From positions 62,001-126,000 of the forward strand of contig NZ_JACHJL010000007.1 of the NCBI RefSeq assembly GCF_014203645.1: 64,000 bases of DNA, in the 5' to 3' direction. The stretch comes from Streptomyces zagrosensis (lineage in GTDB: Bacteria > Actinomycetota > Actinomycetes > Streptomycetales > Streptomycetaceae). The translations under genes were made by a program, and so were the position numbers. A model generated the notes under the pieces. That model did not search any database, was not told where the DNA came from, and saw nothing but the letters and a program-made list of their open reading frames with translations. Of this stretch, positions 1 through 8,739 are shown piece after piece (position 1 is the first letter of the stretch; every line of letters begins with the position of its first letter).

Positions 1-37
1 CCTTGATCGTTGGACGGGGGCGGAAGGCGGTGCACAG

Positions 38-1288
38 GTGAGCTCGGGCGGGTTGGAGCTGCCCTTTGGGGAGGAGAACACCCCGGGAGGTGGCGCCACC
101 GAAGCACCTCCTGGCGCAGTGTCCCTGGTCAGACCGGTAGAGATCGGAGCGGAACTGGACTGGGGCGCCGACGCGTGGGCCGAAGTGCACACCCGCGCAC
201 GCAGGGCCGGACGGGCCTATATCTGGCTGAATCTGGTCGAACAGCGGCTGCGTGCCGTGGTGGCCGCGGTGCTGCAACCGATCTACGAGCCGGTGCACGG
301 CGATGACTGGCCGGTCGCCGCCGCGGGCCCGGCCGGGCAGGAATGGGTACAGCGCGCGGTCGCCGTACGCGAGGTCAGCCGCCGCAAGGGCTATCTCCTG
401 GACCCGGCGGACGACAACGTGGTCAGTTTTCTGACCCTGCCGCAGTTGCGCGAGCTCCTGGTGCAGCACTGGCCGTGTTTCGTGCCCTATCTGGACGACC
501 GGCGCGAACTGGAGCTCGCGCTGGACGAGCTGGAGGTCGCGCGCAACGTCGTCTCCCGTAATCGGGCCCTGTCGCAAAACGTCCTGGACCAGGCCGAACG
601 CGCCTCGGCCCGACTCCTTGACATCCTCGGCGGCGGCACCGGCGGCCCATCCACCGACCGGCTGCCCATAGACGCGGTCGAGGACCTGGTGGGGGACCGC
701 TATGCGGATGTGGTGAGCGTCCACTCCGACCGGGTGCGGCTCCAGCGGCAGCTTCCGGCGGAAGACCTGTTCGGCAGCGCGCGACGGCTCGACGCCCTGG
801 GCATAGGTCTCAATCTGCTGGTGCAGAACTATTCCGGACGCCGTCTGATGCGGCTCGCGGAGACCGGCAGTCGGATACGGCTGCTCTTCCTCAATCCCGC
901 GAGCAGTGCGGTACGCCGTAGGGAGCGGGAACTCGGCATGAAAAAGGGCGAGCTGAGCCGTTCCGTGGAGATGAACATCATGCACATGCGCCGGGTGCGG
1001 GCCCGGCTGCGGGACCCCGGCGCCTTTGAGATCCACGTCTTCGACGAGACCCCGCGCGTGACCGCGTATCTCATCAACGGCGACGCGGCCGATGGCGTCG
1101 GCATCGTCCAGTCGTATCTGCGCAAGGCCCGTGGCATGGAGGCCCCGGTCCTCGTGCTGCGCGCCGGGGGCCGCGACCGCGAGGTGGTGCGGGCAGGCGT
1201 CACGGACACGGGTGCGGACAACGGCCTCTTCGAGGTCTACCGCGAGGAGTTCGAAGGCACCTGGGCGGACTCGCGCCCGGTGTCCTGA
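38..1288 (+). CDS. SAV2148-like HEPN-domain protein
   Basis: A 416-residue protein starting at GTG 38, close to the window edge. It looks like the SAV2148-type family that is widespread in Streptomyces and of unknown role. A helical region at about residues 130-195 resembles a Swt1-type HEPN domain. The stretch RNVVSRN near 169-175 sits where HEPN RNases carry R-x4-6-H, but there is no His, so RNase activity is not supported by the sequence. Residues about 255-405 form a second alpha/beta domain (LLFLNP, then a basic RRRERE segment) resembling C-terminal domains of DUF5919 type. No signal peptide or membrane segment is visible, so it is probably cytosolic. Domain naming is from memory. Confidence 0.85.
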   Translation: MSSGGLELPFGEENTPGGGATEAPPGAVSLVRPVEIGAELDWGADAWAEVHTRARRAGRAYIWLNLVEQRLRAVVAAVLQPIYEPVHGDDWPVAAAGPAGQEWVQRAVAVREVSRRKGYLLDPADDNVVSFLTLPQLRELLVQHWPCFVPYLDDRRELELALDELEVARNVVSRNRALSQNVLDQAERASARLLDILGGGTGGPSTDRLPIDAVEDLVGDRYADVVSVHSDRVRLQRQLPAEDLFGSARRLDALGIGLNLLVQNYSGRRLMRLAETGSRIRLLFLNPASSAVRRRERELGMKKGELSRSVEMNIMHMRRVRARLRDPGAFEIHVFDETPRVTAYLINGDAADGVGIVQSYLRKARGMEAPVLVLRAGGRDREVVRAGVTDTGADNGLFEVYREEFEGTWADSRPVS

Positions 1289-1503
1289 CGACACCGCCCG
1301 TCAGCTTCGGGTGCCGGCCACGGGCCAGCCGGCCGTGCTGCGCCCCGCCGAGGTCCGGATGCCGCCCCGTGCCCCGTGCCCCGTGCCGCGGGTCCGTTCA
1401 GGGGATGGACAGACCGCCGAATGCGGAATGGATGCGTCAGCCACGCAGCGCCAGGACGCGCGATACGCTCCGTGAACCTGTCAATGAGAGAGAGAACAAC
1501 GAC

Positions 1504-2694
1504 GTGAGTACGCCCCCGCAGCAGCCCGGGCCCGGCACCCCGGAGGGCGGCCAGTCGCCCGGTCAACCCGGGACGGGCGGACAACAGCATGCGGCGCCAG
1601 GCCCCTACGGATTCCAGCCCGGCGCGCCCTACGGCCAACAGCAAAGTCACCAGCAGGGTCAGCTGCCGCAGTACGGCCCGCCGCCTGGCCGGCAACCGCA
1701 GTATGGGCAGCAACCGCAGGGTTCAAATCCGCAGGGTCAGTACCCGCAGTACGGGCAACAGCCGCCGGGCCCGCAGCCTCCGCCTCCGTCTCCGTACGGA
1801 CAACAGCCGCAGTACGGACAACAGCCGCAGTACGGCCAGCAGCCTTCGTATGGGGCGCAGTCCGGCCCCGGATATGGCGGCGGCGGCCCCTACGGCACCG
1901 GTACGGGGCAGGGCGGGCCGCTGCTTGGCCCCGGGGGCGGTGCGGCGGGCGGCCCTGGCGGCAACTCGCGCAAGACCCTCGCCATCGTCCTTGGCGCGGT
2001 GCTCGTGAGTGCGCTGGTGATCGGTGGCGCGGTCTTCGTGGCCAGCGGTGACGACGACGGCGGCAAAGCAGACGGCGGCAAGCGAGACGAAGCGAAGGTC
2101 AGCGACGGTCCGTCGATCGGCACCAGCGACTCCGCGAGCCCAGCGCAGCAGTCACCGTCGCCATCGGCGAGCGACGACGGGGAGACCACGTACAAGGTTG
2201 CGCTGCCCAAGACGTTGGAGAACGGCAAGTACACGCTGGAGAAGGACCTCAGCGACACGACCGACGAGCAGGTTCCGGACGACGGCAGCGGGGCGCGCGA
2301 CGTGAAGCCCGTGACCGGGCGGTATGTCACCGCGGGCCGCGACGCGGAGCTGGTGGTGAACGGGCTCAACGGTACGTTCGCCAGCTCGGAATACGCGCTG
2401 GACAGCTTCTTCCGCGGGCTGGAGGGCAGCGAGAGCTCCGAGGTGGCGGTGGAGCGCAGGGAGATCACTCCACCTGGTTCGGACGCACCGCTGAGTTGTG
2501 AAGTCGTGCTGAAGCGGCAAGGCGGGCAGAAGCTGGTGATGCCGATGTGTGCTTGGGCCGACACGACCACGCTCGTCGGGGTGGTGGAGAACGCCCTCGC
2601 GACGACCGGCAAGGACCCGCACTCCATCGACCTGGATGCCTTCGCAGCCCGGGTGGATGACATGCGCGACGAAATCCGCATCCCCGTCAGCTGA
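1504..2694 (+). CDS. Single-pass membrane protein with Gln/Tyr/Pro-rich repeats
   Basis: I chose GTG 1504, which follows a purine-rich stretch (gagagagaacaacgac); longer in-frame starts upstream give an unrelated Arg-rich extension. The first ~150 residues are low complexity, with repeated QYGQQPQYGQQ-type units. One membrane helix follows at about residues 157-182, then a Gly/Asp-rich linker and a folded C-terminal domain of about 150 residues containing two Cys (SCEV and MCAW), which could form a disulfide. The likely topology is repeats inside and C-terminal domain outside, as in many Streptomyces membrane proteins of unknown function. No enzymatic motif is visible and the function is unknown. 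Confidence 0.8.
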   Translation: MSTPPQQPGPGTPEGGQSPGQPGTGGQQHAAPGPYGFQPGAPYGQQQSHQQGQLPQYGPPPGRQPQYGQQPQGSNPQGQYPQYGQQPPGPQPPPPSPYGQQPQYGQQPQYGQQPSYGAQSGPGYGGGGPYGTGTGQGGPLLGPGGGAAGGPGGNSRKTLAIVLGAVLVSALVIGGAVFVASGDDDGGKADGGKRDEAKVSDGPSIGTSDSASPAQQSPSPSASDDGETTYKVALPKTLENGKYTLEKDLSDTTDEQVPDDGSGARDVKPVTGRYVTAGRDAELVVNGLNGTFASSEYALDSFFRGLEGSESSEVAVERREITPPGSDAPLSCEVVLKRQGGQKLVMPMCAWADTTTLVGVVENALATTGKDPHSIDLDAFAARVDDMRDEIRIPVS

Positions 2695-2879
2695 CGGCGC
2701 GCAGCACCGTGTTCCGACGCCTGCCGCACTCCCGCAGATCGGTGCAACTCGGGCATCTTTGGGCGTATGGGGGTACTCGGCTCGCTGAGTGCTGGGCCGT
2801 GCCCAACGCCGAATGGGTTGTCAGTGGCGCGTGCGAGGCTGGTTAACAACAGGGGGACGCACCACAAAGGAGGGCCGCC

Positions 2880-3602
2880 ATGAGCTGGCACCGAGAGCTG
2901 TTGATCGGCTTCGACCTGGAGACGACGGGCACGGACCCGGACGAGGCGCGGATTGTGACGGCGGCGATCGTCGAGGTCAGGAGCGGGGAAGTGGTGGGCG
3001 GCCGGGAGTGGTTGGCCAACCCCGGCGTGCCCATACCGCAAGACGCCGTCGCCGTGCACGGCATCACCAACGCCCGTGTGATGGCCGAGGGCCGACCTGC
3101 GCGCGAGGTGGTGGACGAAATAGCGGACACGCTCGTCGCGCACTGGCGCACAGGCACGCCGATCGTCGCCTACAACGCGGCATTCGACCTCAGCATGTTG
3201 GCCGCCGAGTTGCGACGGCACGCCTTGCCGTCGCTGCACGAGCGGCTTGGGCAGGTCGAGGTGGGCCCGGTCATCGACCCGTACACCATCGATCGTTCCG
3301 TGGATCGCTATCGCCCGGGCAAGCGCACCCTTGAGGCGGTGTGTGGACACTACGGCGTTGTGCTCGACCGGGCACATGAGGCCCACTCGGACGCCCTGGC
3401 TGCGGCGCTCGTCGCCTGCGCGGTCGCGGAGCGGCATGCCCAGATAGCGGGACTCGATCTGTGGGAGCTGCACCACAAACAGGTCGGGTGGTACGCGGAG
3501 TGGGCCGCCAACTTCCAGTCCTGGCTGCGCCGCAAGGGCACCCAGGATGCGGTGGTGGACGGCACGTGGCCGATGCGCGGAGCACAGGCGATAGCGCGCT
3601 GA
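2880..3602 (+). CDS. DEDDh 3'-5' exonuclease (DnaQ-like)
   Basis: A 240-residue protein with a strong SD (aaaggagg) ahead of ATG 2880. The exonuclease core is complete: ExoI motif FDLETTG near residue 10, then HGITNARV, ExoII motif NAAFDLSML near residue 100, and ExoIII HEAHSDA near residue 165, which marks the DEDDh class (His before the last Asp). It should bind two metal ions and remove nucleotides 3' to 5' from DNA or RNA. It lacks the polymerase-binding extras of a real epsilon subunit, so it is probably a stand-alone repair or nucleic-acid-trimming enzyme. It converges on the phosphotransferase gene that follows. Confidence 0.92.
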   Translation: MSWHRELLIGFDLETTGTDPDEARIVTAAIVEVRSGEVVGGREWLANPGVPIPQDAVAVHGITNARVMAEGRPAREVVDEIADTLVAHWRTGTPIVAYNAAFDLSMLAAELRRHALPSLHERLGQVEVGPVIDPYTIDRSVDRYRPGKRTLEAVCGHYGVVLDRAHEAHSDALAAALVACAVAERHAQIAGLDLWELHHKQVGWYAEWAANFQSWLRRKGTQDAVVDGTWPMRGAQAIAR

Positions 3603-3690
3603 GGGCGGGAGCGGCCTCGGCGCGACCACGCGGGTCGGCACCGAAGCACCGCTACGGGACCGTGCGGACGGCCTTCGCCGGGGCGCTCAG

Positions 3691-4563
3691 CTAGAGCGCG
3701 GACCAGCGGACGCTGAGGTCTTCCTCGCGTAGCGACGCCACTCGGAGCCGAAACTCGGCCAGGGCGTGCGGGTTGCCCGGGGTGTGCTGAGCCACCCAGG
3801 CGCAGCTTGCCGTCTCACGGGCCCCGCGCAGCACCGCGCATCCCTCCCACTGCCTGACATCCCAGCCGTATGCCGAAGCGAACTGTGCGTATCCGTCGGC
3901 GCCAAGGCCGTACCGGTCGCGGGTCAGCGCCATGACAACGAGGTCGTGTTCGCGTAGATCGCTAGCGAAGGTCTCCAGGTCCACCAAAACCGGGCCGGTT
4001 GCGGTGATGTGTACGTTGCGGGGCAGCGCGTCGCCGTGCAGCGGGCCGGGCGTCAGATGGGGCACGAGCGCGTCGGCCGCATCCGCGAAGCCGGCTTTGC
4101 GGGCGCGCAGATACGCGGCGTCGGCGGGGTCGATAGCGTCGCCGGCCAGCCGCAGCCAGCGCTCCACGCCGCCCAGCAGCTCGCGGCGCGGCAGTGCGAA
4201 CGGCGGCTCGGGCAGGGCGTGCACACGGCGCAGCAGCACGGCGAGGTCGGCCGGTCCTGCCGCGCGGACGGCCGGGGGCAGCCGGTGCCAGACCGTGACC
4301 GGGTGACCGGCGACCAGCAGGGCCTTCGGCTCGGCGGGCCGCACCGCGGGGACATCGTGTTCGGCGAGCCAGGTGGCGACGCGTAGCTCCCGGTCGGCCC
4401 GCTCCCATAGCCCGTGCTCGCGGCCCACCTTGACCACGGTGGTTTCCAGCGCGAACACGGCGTTCTCGCCCAGTGTGAGCAGGCTCGCATCGGCCGGCGA
4501 GGCCCCAAGCCCCGCCTCCGCGAGCACCTGGCGGGCCCGCTCTTCGGTGAACGCCTGCATCAC
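3691..4563 (-). CDS. Aminoglycoside phosphotransferase-family protein
   Basis: A 290-residue APH/choline-kinase-fold protein. The catalytic loop HGDALPRN is present and is followed by LVDLETF, the metal-binding segment, and an N-terminal lobe ending in TVVKVGREHG carries the ATP-binding Lys. The start may be GTG 4563 or the next codon ATG 4560; gaggag lies six and nine bases upstream respectively. APH-type folds phosphorylate small molecules (aminoglycosides, choline, fructosamine and others), and nothing here fixes the substrate. Drug resistance should not be assumed. It is transcribed alone and converges on the exonuclease gene. Confidence 0.88.
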   Translation of the reverse strand: MMQAFTEERARQVLAEAGLGASPADASLLTLGENAVFALETTVVKVGREHGLWERADRELRVATWLAEHDVPAVRPAEPKALLVAGHPVTVWHRLPPAVRAAGPADLAVLLRRVHALPEPPFALPRRELLGGVERWLRLAGDAIDPADAAYLRARKAGFADAADALVPHLTPGPLHGDALPRNVHITATGPVLVDLETFASDLREHDLVVMALTRDRYGLGADGYAQFASAYGWDVRQWEGCAVLRGARETASCAWVAQHTPGNPHALAEFRLRVASLREEDLSVRWSAL

Positions 4564-4943
4564 GCCGTACTCCTCACGCCTCGTCCATCCATTCCCAGCT
4601 CATTCCCAGCTCACCGGGGGCCGCGGCGCACACCGAGCCCGGGCCGTCCGGTCGTTTCCCAAGCCCTACCGGTCGCCTGGGGCCGCTGCGGGCCCCGGCA
4701 AGTCTCGCATCAGCGCGGTACAGCTTCCTGCGCGTGACGCTTGACTGCGATACAGGGTGTCAGCACGATGACGGGGGCCTCCCGACCGGGCGCCCTCCCG
4801 TCCCAGTGGCCGCTGGAAGGGATGCCCGCCTCAGCCGCCGCTGGCAGGCGCCCCGATCCCAGCCGTCGCCGTGGCGCGCTCATCCGAACGTCGTCCGGGT
4901 GAGCGTGCCATGCCGTGCCCGCGCCTCTAAGGAGACCCCTGCC
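4564..4943. other. Intergenic region, probable sugar-importer promoter
   Basis: This 380-bp gap separates the divergent phosphotransferase and sugar importer genes. An 11-bp direct repeat (cattcccagct) occurs twice in tandem at 4590-4611. A TTGACT hexamer at 4741-4746 with CACGAT 17 bp downstream is a candidate promoter for the importer, which would give a leader of roughly 170 nt. No regulator gene or convincing palindromic operator was seen. Confidence 0.3.
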
Positions 4944-5999
4944 GTGACACCGGTGACCGCAAAGGCGCGGTCGGACAACGGGAAGGCCCCCGGCAGCCCG
5001 GACGGCCCCGGCAGCCCGGACGGCCCGGACGGCCCCGACAGTCCGAGCACCACCGACACGGCAGGCGGTGGCACCGGCCGCATCCGGCCGGGCGGCGGCC
5101 GGCGCGGCGACGGCGGACGCCGGGCTGGCTCCGGTGCCTGGCCTGGTGCCTGGTTTCTCGTGCTGCCCGCGCTGATCCCCATCTTGGTGCTGAGCGTGGG
5201 CCCGCTGCTGTACGGCATCGGCCTGGCGTTCACCGACTCCCAGTCGGGCCGCACCGACCCCACCCAGTGGATCGGCCTGCTCAACTTCCGCGACCTGTGG
5301 CACGACAGCCTGTTTTGGGAGTCGTTCCGGGTCGGCCTGGTGTGGGCCGTCGGGGTCACCGTGCCGCAGTTCCTCCTTGCGTTGGGGCTCGCGCTGCTGC
5401 TCGGCCAGGACCTGCGAATGCGCTGGCTGGCGCGAACGCTGGCGATCGTGCCGTGGGCGATGCCGGAAGTCGTCGTCGGCATCATGTGGCGGCTCGTCTA
5501 CCACTCCGATGCCGGCATCCTCAACGAGACGCTGCGTGATCTGCACTTGGGCAACGGCACGGACTGGCTGACGGGCCTGTCCAGCGCGCTGCCCGCCGTG
5601 ATCGTCGTCGGCATCTGGGCAGGCATGCCGCAGACCACGGTCGCCCTCCTGGCCGGGCTGCAAAACGTGCCGCGTGAACTGCACGAGGCCGCGGCCGTGG
5701 ACGGCGCCGGCGCCTGGCGCCGGTTTCGTACCGTCACCTGGCCCGCCATCCGCCCGATCGCCCTGGCCATCACCGCGCTTAACTTCATTTGGAATTTCAA
5801 CTCCTTCGCCCTGGTGTACGTGCTGACCAGCGGCGGGCCCGGCGGTCGCACCCGGCTTCCGATGCTCTTCGCCTACGAGGAGGCGTTCGGCTACGGCCAG
5901 TTCGGCTACGCGGCGGCGATGGGCTGCGTGATGGTCGCGGTCATCTCCGTACTGCTCGCCATCTACCTCGCCGGCCGACTGAAGGGGGACGACCAGTGA
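4944..5999 (+). CDS. Sugar ABC transporter permease (MalF type)
   Basis: A 351-residue permease. GTG 4944 is preceded by aaggag at a good distance; an upstream in-frame extension is Arg/Pro-rich and non-coding in look. A hydrophilic Gly/Pro/Asp-rich head of about 65 residues precedes the first membrane helix (WFLVLPALIPILVL). About six helices follow. The EAA loop that docks the ATPase is clear (HEAAAVDGAGAWRRF, near residue 250). It overlaps the next permease by four bases (GTGA) and pairs with it as the inner-membrane channel of a CUT1-family sugar importer. Confidence 0.93.
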   Translation: MTPVTAKARSDNGKAPGSPDGPGSPDGPDGPDSPSTTDTAGGGTGRIRPGGGRRGDGGRRAGSGAWPGAWFLVLPALIPILVLSVGPLLYGIGLAFTDSQSGRTDPTQWIGLLNFRDLWHDSLFWESFRVGLVWAVGVTVPQFLLALGLALLLGQDLRMRWLARTLAIVPWAMPEVVVGIMWRLVYHSDAGILNETLRDLHLGNGTDWLTGLSSALPAVIVVGIWAGMPQTTVALLAGLQNVPRELHEAAAVDGAGAWRRFRTVTWPAIRPIALAITALNFIWNFNSFALVYVLTSGGPGGRTRLPMLFAYEEAFGYGQFGYAAAMGCVMVAVISVLLAIYLAGRLKGDDQ

Positions 6000-6925
6000 A
6001 GACCACCGCCGCCCGCGCGACCTGGCGAAGCCGGGCAGCAGCCCGCGCCACCAGCCGCCACCGATGCCCACGGCCCGGCGCGCCCCGGCTCGGCCCACGG
6101 CGCCGAGCTGCCCGCACCGGGCAGTACCTGGCCCTCCTGTGTTACCTGGTCTTCCTGGCCTTCCCGCTGCTGTGGTTGATCTCCACCGCGTTCAAACCAC
6201 CGGCCGAACTCGCCACCCTGCACCCGACCTGGCTGCCCGAGCGCCCCACGCTGAACAACTTCCGGCAGGCATTCGACGAACAGCCCCTGCTGCGCGCCGC
6301 GGGCAACAGCCTGATCACCGCCGGCTGCGCCACCGCCATCGCGGTGGTGCTCGCGACGCCGATGGCGTACGTCATGGCCCGGCACCGCTCCCTGCTCTCC
6401 CGCGCGGCCACCGGCTGGGTCGTGGTCAGCCAGGCGTTTCCCTTCGTCCTGGTGATCATCCCGCTGTTTCTGATCTTGAAGAACCTCCAGCTCATCAACG
6501 AACTCGCCGGCCTCGTCCTGGTCTATGTCGTGTGGTCGCTGCCGTTCGCGCTGTGGATGCTCACCGGGTACGTACGGGCCGTGCCGCGCGAGGTGGAGGA
6601 GGCTGCGGCCGTGGACGGCGCGGGCAAGCTGCGCACCCTGGTCTCCGTGACGGCCCCGCTGCTCGCGCCCGGCATCGTGGCCACCGCGCTGTTCACGTTT
6701 ATCACCGCATGGAACGAGTTCTTCTTCGCGCTCGTCCTGCTCAAGTCCCCGGAGAAGCAGACCATGCCGGTCGTCCTCACCCACTTCATCGGCACCGAGG
6801 GGGTCGCCGACCTCGGCCCGCTGGCCGCCGCCGCGCTGCTGGCGACCGTGCCCTCGCTGGTGCTGTTCGCCGTCATCCAGCGCCGGATCACCGGCGGCAT
6901 GCTGACCGGGGCGGTGAAGCACTGA
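5996..6925 (+). CDS. Sugar ABC transporter permease (MalG type)
   Basis: A 309-residue permease starting at GTG 5996 inside the stop of the previous gene, with agggggac as SD. An Arg-rich head of about 40 residues precedes the first helix (YLALLCYLVFLAFPLLW). The EAA loop is VEEAAAVDGAGKLRTL near residue 200 and the C-terminal helix ends GGMLTGAVKH, the standard MalG-type finish. It forms the heterodimeric channel with the MalF-type partner. Its stop overlaps the ATG of the binding-protein gene, so the three genes are translationally coupled. Confidence 0.94.
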   Translation: MKTTAARATWRSRAAARATSRHRCPRPGAPRLGPRRRAARTGQYLALLCYLVFLAFPLLWLISTAFKPPAELATLHPTWLPERPTLNNFRQAFDEQPLLRAAGNSLITAGCATAIAVVLATPMAYVMARHRSLLSRAATGWVVVSQAFPFVLVIIPLFLILKNLQLINELAGLVLVYVVWSLPFALWMLTGYVRAVPREVEEAAAVDGAGKLRTLVSVTAPLLAPGIVATALFTFITAWNEFFFALVLLKSPEKQTMPVVLTHFIGTEGVADLGPLAAAALLATVPSLVLFAVIQRRITGGMLTGAVKH

Positions 6926-8259
6926 TGCCCGGTGGCGCGGCGGGCAAAGGGGCCAGCGGCGAGCCGGCCGGCGGGCCGGTGCGCCGGCGCCGCCTCCTCA
7001 CCGCTGCGGGGGCCACGGCCGCCGCAGCGCTGCTGCCCGGTTGCTCCCGCGGCGACGGCCGGGGCGGACTGCGCTTCCTCTCCCTGGCCTGGCAGCAGGA
7101 GTCGGTGGCGGCAAACAAGCGGCTCGTCGCGCAGTGGAACGCGGCGCACCCCAAGGCCCGGGTCAGCTATGTGCAGGGCAGTTGGGCCAGCGCCCATGAC
7201 CAGTTGCTCACCTCCTTCGAAGGAGGCGAGGCGCCGGACATCATCCACGACGCATCCGATGACCTCGCGGACTTCGCGTACGGCGGTTACCTCGCCGACC
7301 TGACCGGCCTGGTGTCGGACCGGTTGCGGCAGGATATTCCCGGGCACAGTTGGCAGACCACCACCTTCAACAGGCGGGTGTACGGGGTGCCGTTCCTCCA
7401 GGAACCCCGAATGATCATGGCCAACCGGCGGCTGCTGACCACCGCCGGGGTGCGGCTGCCCACCGCGGACGAGCCATGGTCATGGGAGGAGTTCCGGTCC
7501 GTCGCACAGCGGCTGACCCGCAAAGACACCTACGGCGTCGCCTGGCCACTGAAGGAGCCGGTCTCCGCAACGCTCAACCTCTCGCTGTCCACCGGCGGGC
7601 AACTCTTCCACCGAGGCGACGACGGCAAGGTGACCATCCGCTACGCGAAGGGGGACCAGATCGTCCCCCGCGTCATCCGCGACCAGGCGGTGACCGACAA
7701 GTCCGCCTCGCGCAGCACCCTGGGCATGGGCGGCGCCGACACGCTGCCGGGTTTCTTCGGCGACCGGTACGCGATGGTGCCGCTGGGCTTCTCCTACCGC
7801 CAGCAGATCACCCAACAGGCACCGAAGGGCTTCGACTGGATGGTGCTGCCCGCACCCGCGGGCCCCGGCGGCGATCAGCGTCAGGGCGTCAGCCCACAGA
7901 CCCTGTCGATCGCGGAGGACTGCCACCGCAAGGAGGACGCCATGGCGTTCATCAACTTCCTGCTGCGACCGGCCAACATGGTGCGCCTGGCGCGCGGCGA
8001 CTGGGTCCTGCCCACCGGAACCACCGCACTGGCCGACCCCGCGCTCCGCACCACCCGACACGGCTGGGCCACCGGCACCGCACTGGCCGACCAACTGCGC
8101 CCGGCCCCAGCCCAGTCCGTACGCGGCTACCCGGAGTGGAAGGACAAGATCGCCACCCCCGCACTCCAGGAGTTCTACAGCGGAGCGATCGGGGAGGGCG
8201 AGCTCGAACACCGGCTGGTCTCGGACGGCAACCGCGTCCTGGCCCGTTACCAGCGCTGA
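6925..8259 (+). CDS. Sugar-binding lipoprotein of ABC importer
   Basis: A 444-residue extracellular solute-binding protein, family 1. Its N-terminus has RRRRLL followed by a hydrophobic stretch and the lipobox LLPGC, so export (possibly by Tat) and lipid anchoring at that Cys are expected. The start ATG 6925 overlaps the permease stop. The mature part has the usual features of the maltose-type fold (FEGGEAPDIIHDASDD early, TYGVAWPLKEP in the middle, FINFLLRPANMVRLARGD late). The ligand is probably an oligosaccharide but cannot be named. No ATPase gene follows; in Streptomyces the shared ATPase MsiK energises many such importers, and that is my inference here. Confidence 0.93.
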   Translation: MPGGAAGKGASGEPAGGPVRRRRLLTAAGATAAAALLPGCSRGDGRGGLRFLSLAWQQESVAANKRLVAQWNAAHPKARVSYVQGSWASAHDQLLTSFEGGEAPDIIHDASDDLADFAYGGYLADLTGLVSDRLRQDIPGHSWQTTTFNRRVYGVPFLQEPRMIMANRRLLTTAGVRLPTADEPWSWEEFRSVAQRLTRKDTYGVAWPLKEPVSATLNLSLSTGGQLFHRGDDGKVTIRYAKGDQIVPRVIRDQAVTDKSASRSTLGMGGADTLPGFFGDRYAMVPLGFSYRQQITQQAPKGFDWMVLPAPAGPGGDQRQGVSPQTLSIAEDCHRKEDAMAFINFLLRPANMVRLARGDWVLPTGTTALADPALRTTRHGWATGTALADQLRPAPAQSVRGYPEWKDKIATPALQEFYSGAIGEGELEHRLVSDGNRVLARYQR

Positions 8260-8739
8260 GCGTGGACGTGCGTCTGTGCTGAGCGGGGGCGGCGGCGGGG
8301 CCGCGGCTGTGAGTGGTGCGATGCGGTGTGGCCCGGAACGTCGTCCCGGGTGAGCACGCGCCAAGCGCGCCTTCACGGGAGCTTCACCCCCACCCGACGC
8401 CGCTGAGTCCTGGTGGACGACGAAGGTGCTGCTCATCTCGGAGCGTACGGCGACCGAGGGCGCGATCCGGCAGGCGGCCGTCTTCATCGAGGCCGCGCTG
8501 TCGAAACGGTCCGTACGCCATGGCTGAGGACAGGACACGGCACCCCGCCGCGCACAGTTTCGCGGCGCCTGGACACCCCGCCCGAACGTGTCGCCCGCAC
8601 ACGCCGCCCAAAACGCACCGGAGCCCCGGCACTGCCCAGCCGTGAGCTGGTCAACGCCGGGGCCCGGCAGGGTTGTTCAGGCGGCGGCGCGTGTGAGGGC
8701 TCGCCGCGCGTCGCGCGCCCGCTGGTTACGCCGCGGAGC
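8260..8739. other. Intergenic region between convergent genes
   Basis: This 480-bp gap lies between the convergent binding-protein and secreted-hydrolase genes. Its reading frames look random and show no family signature. A GC-rich dyad (GCCGGG, G, CCCGGC) at 8656-8668 is the only hairpin noticed and is a weak terminator candidate. Confidence 0.3.
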
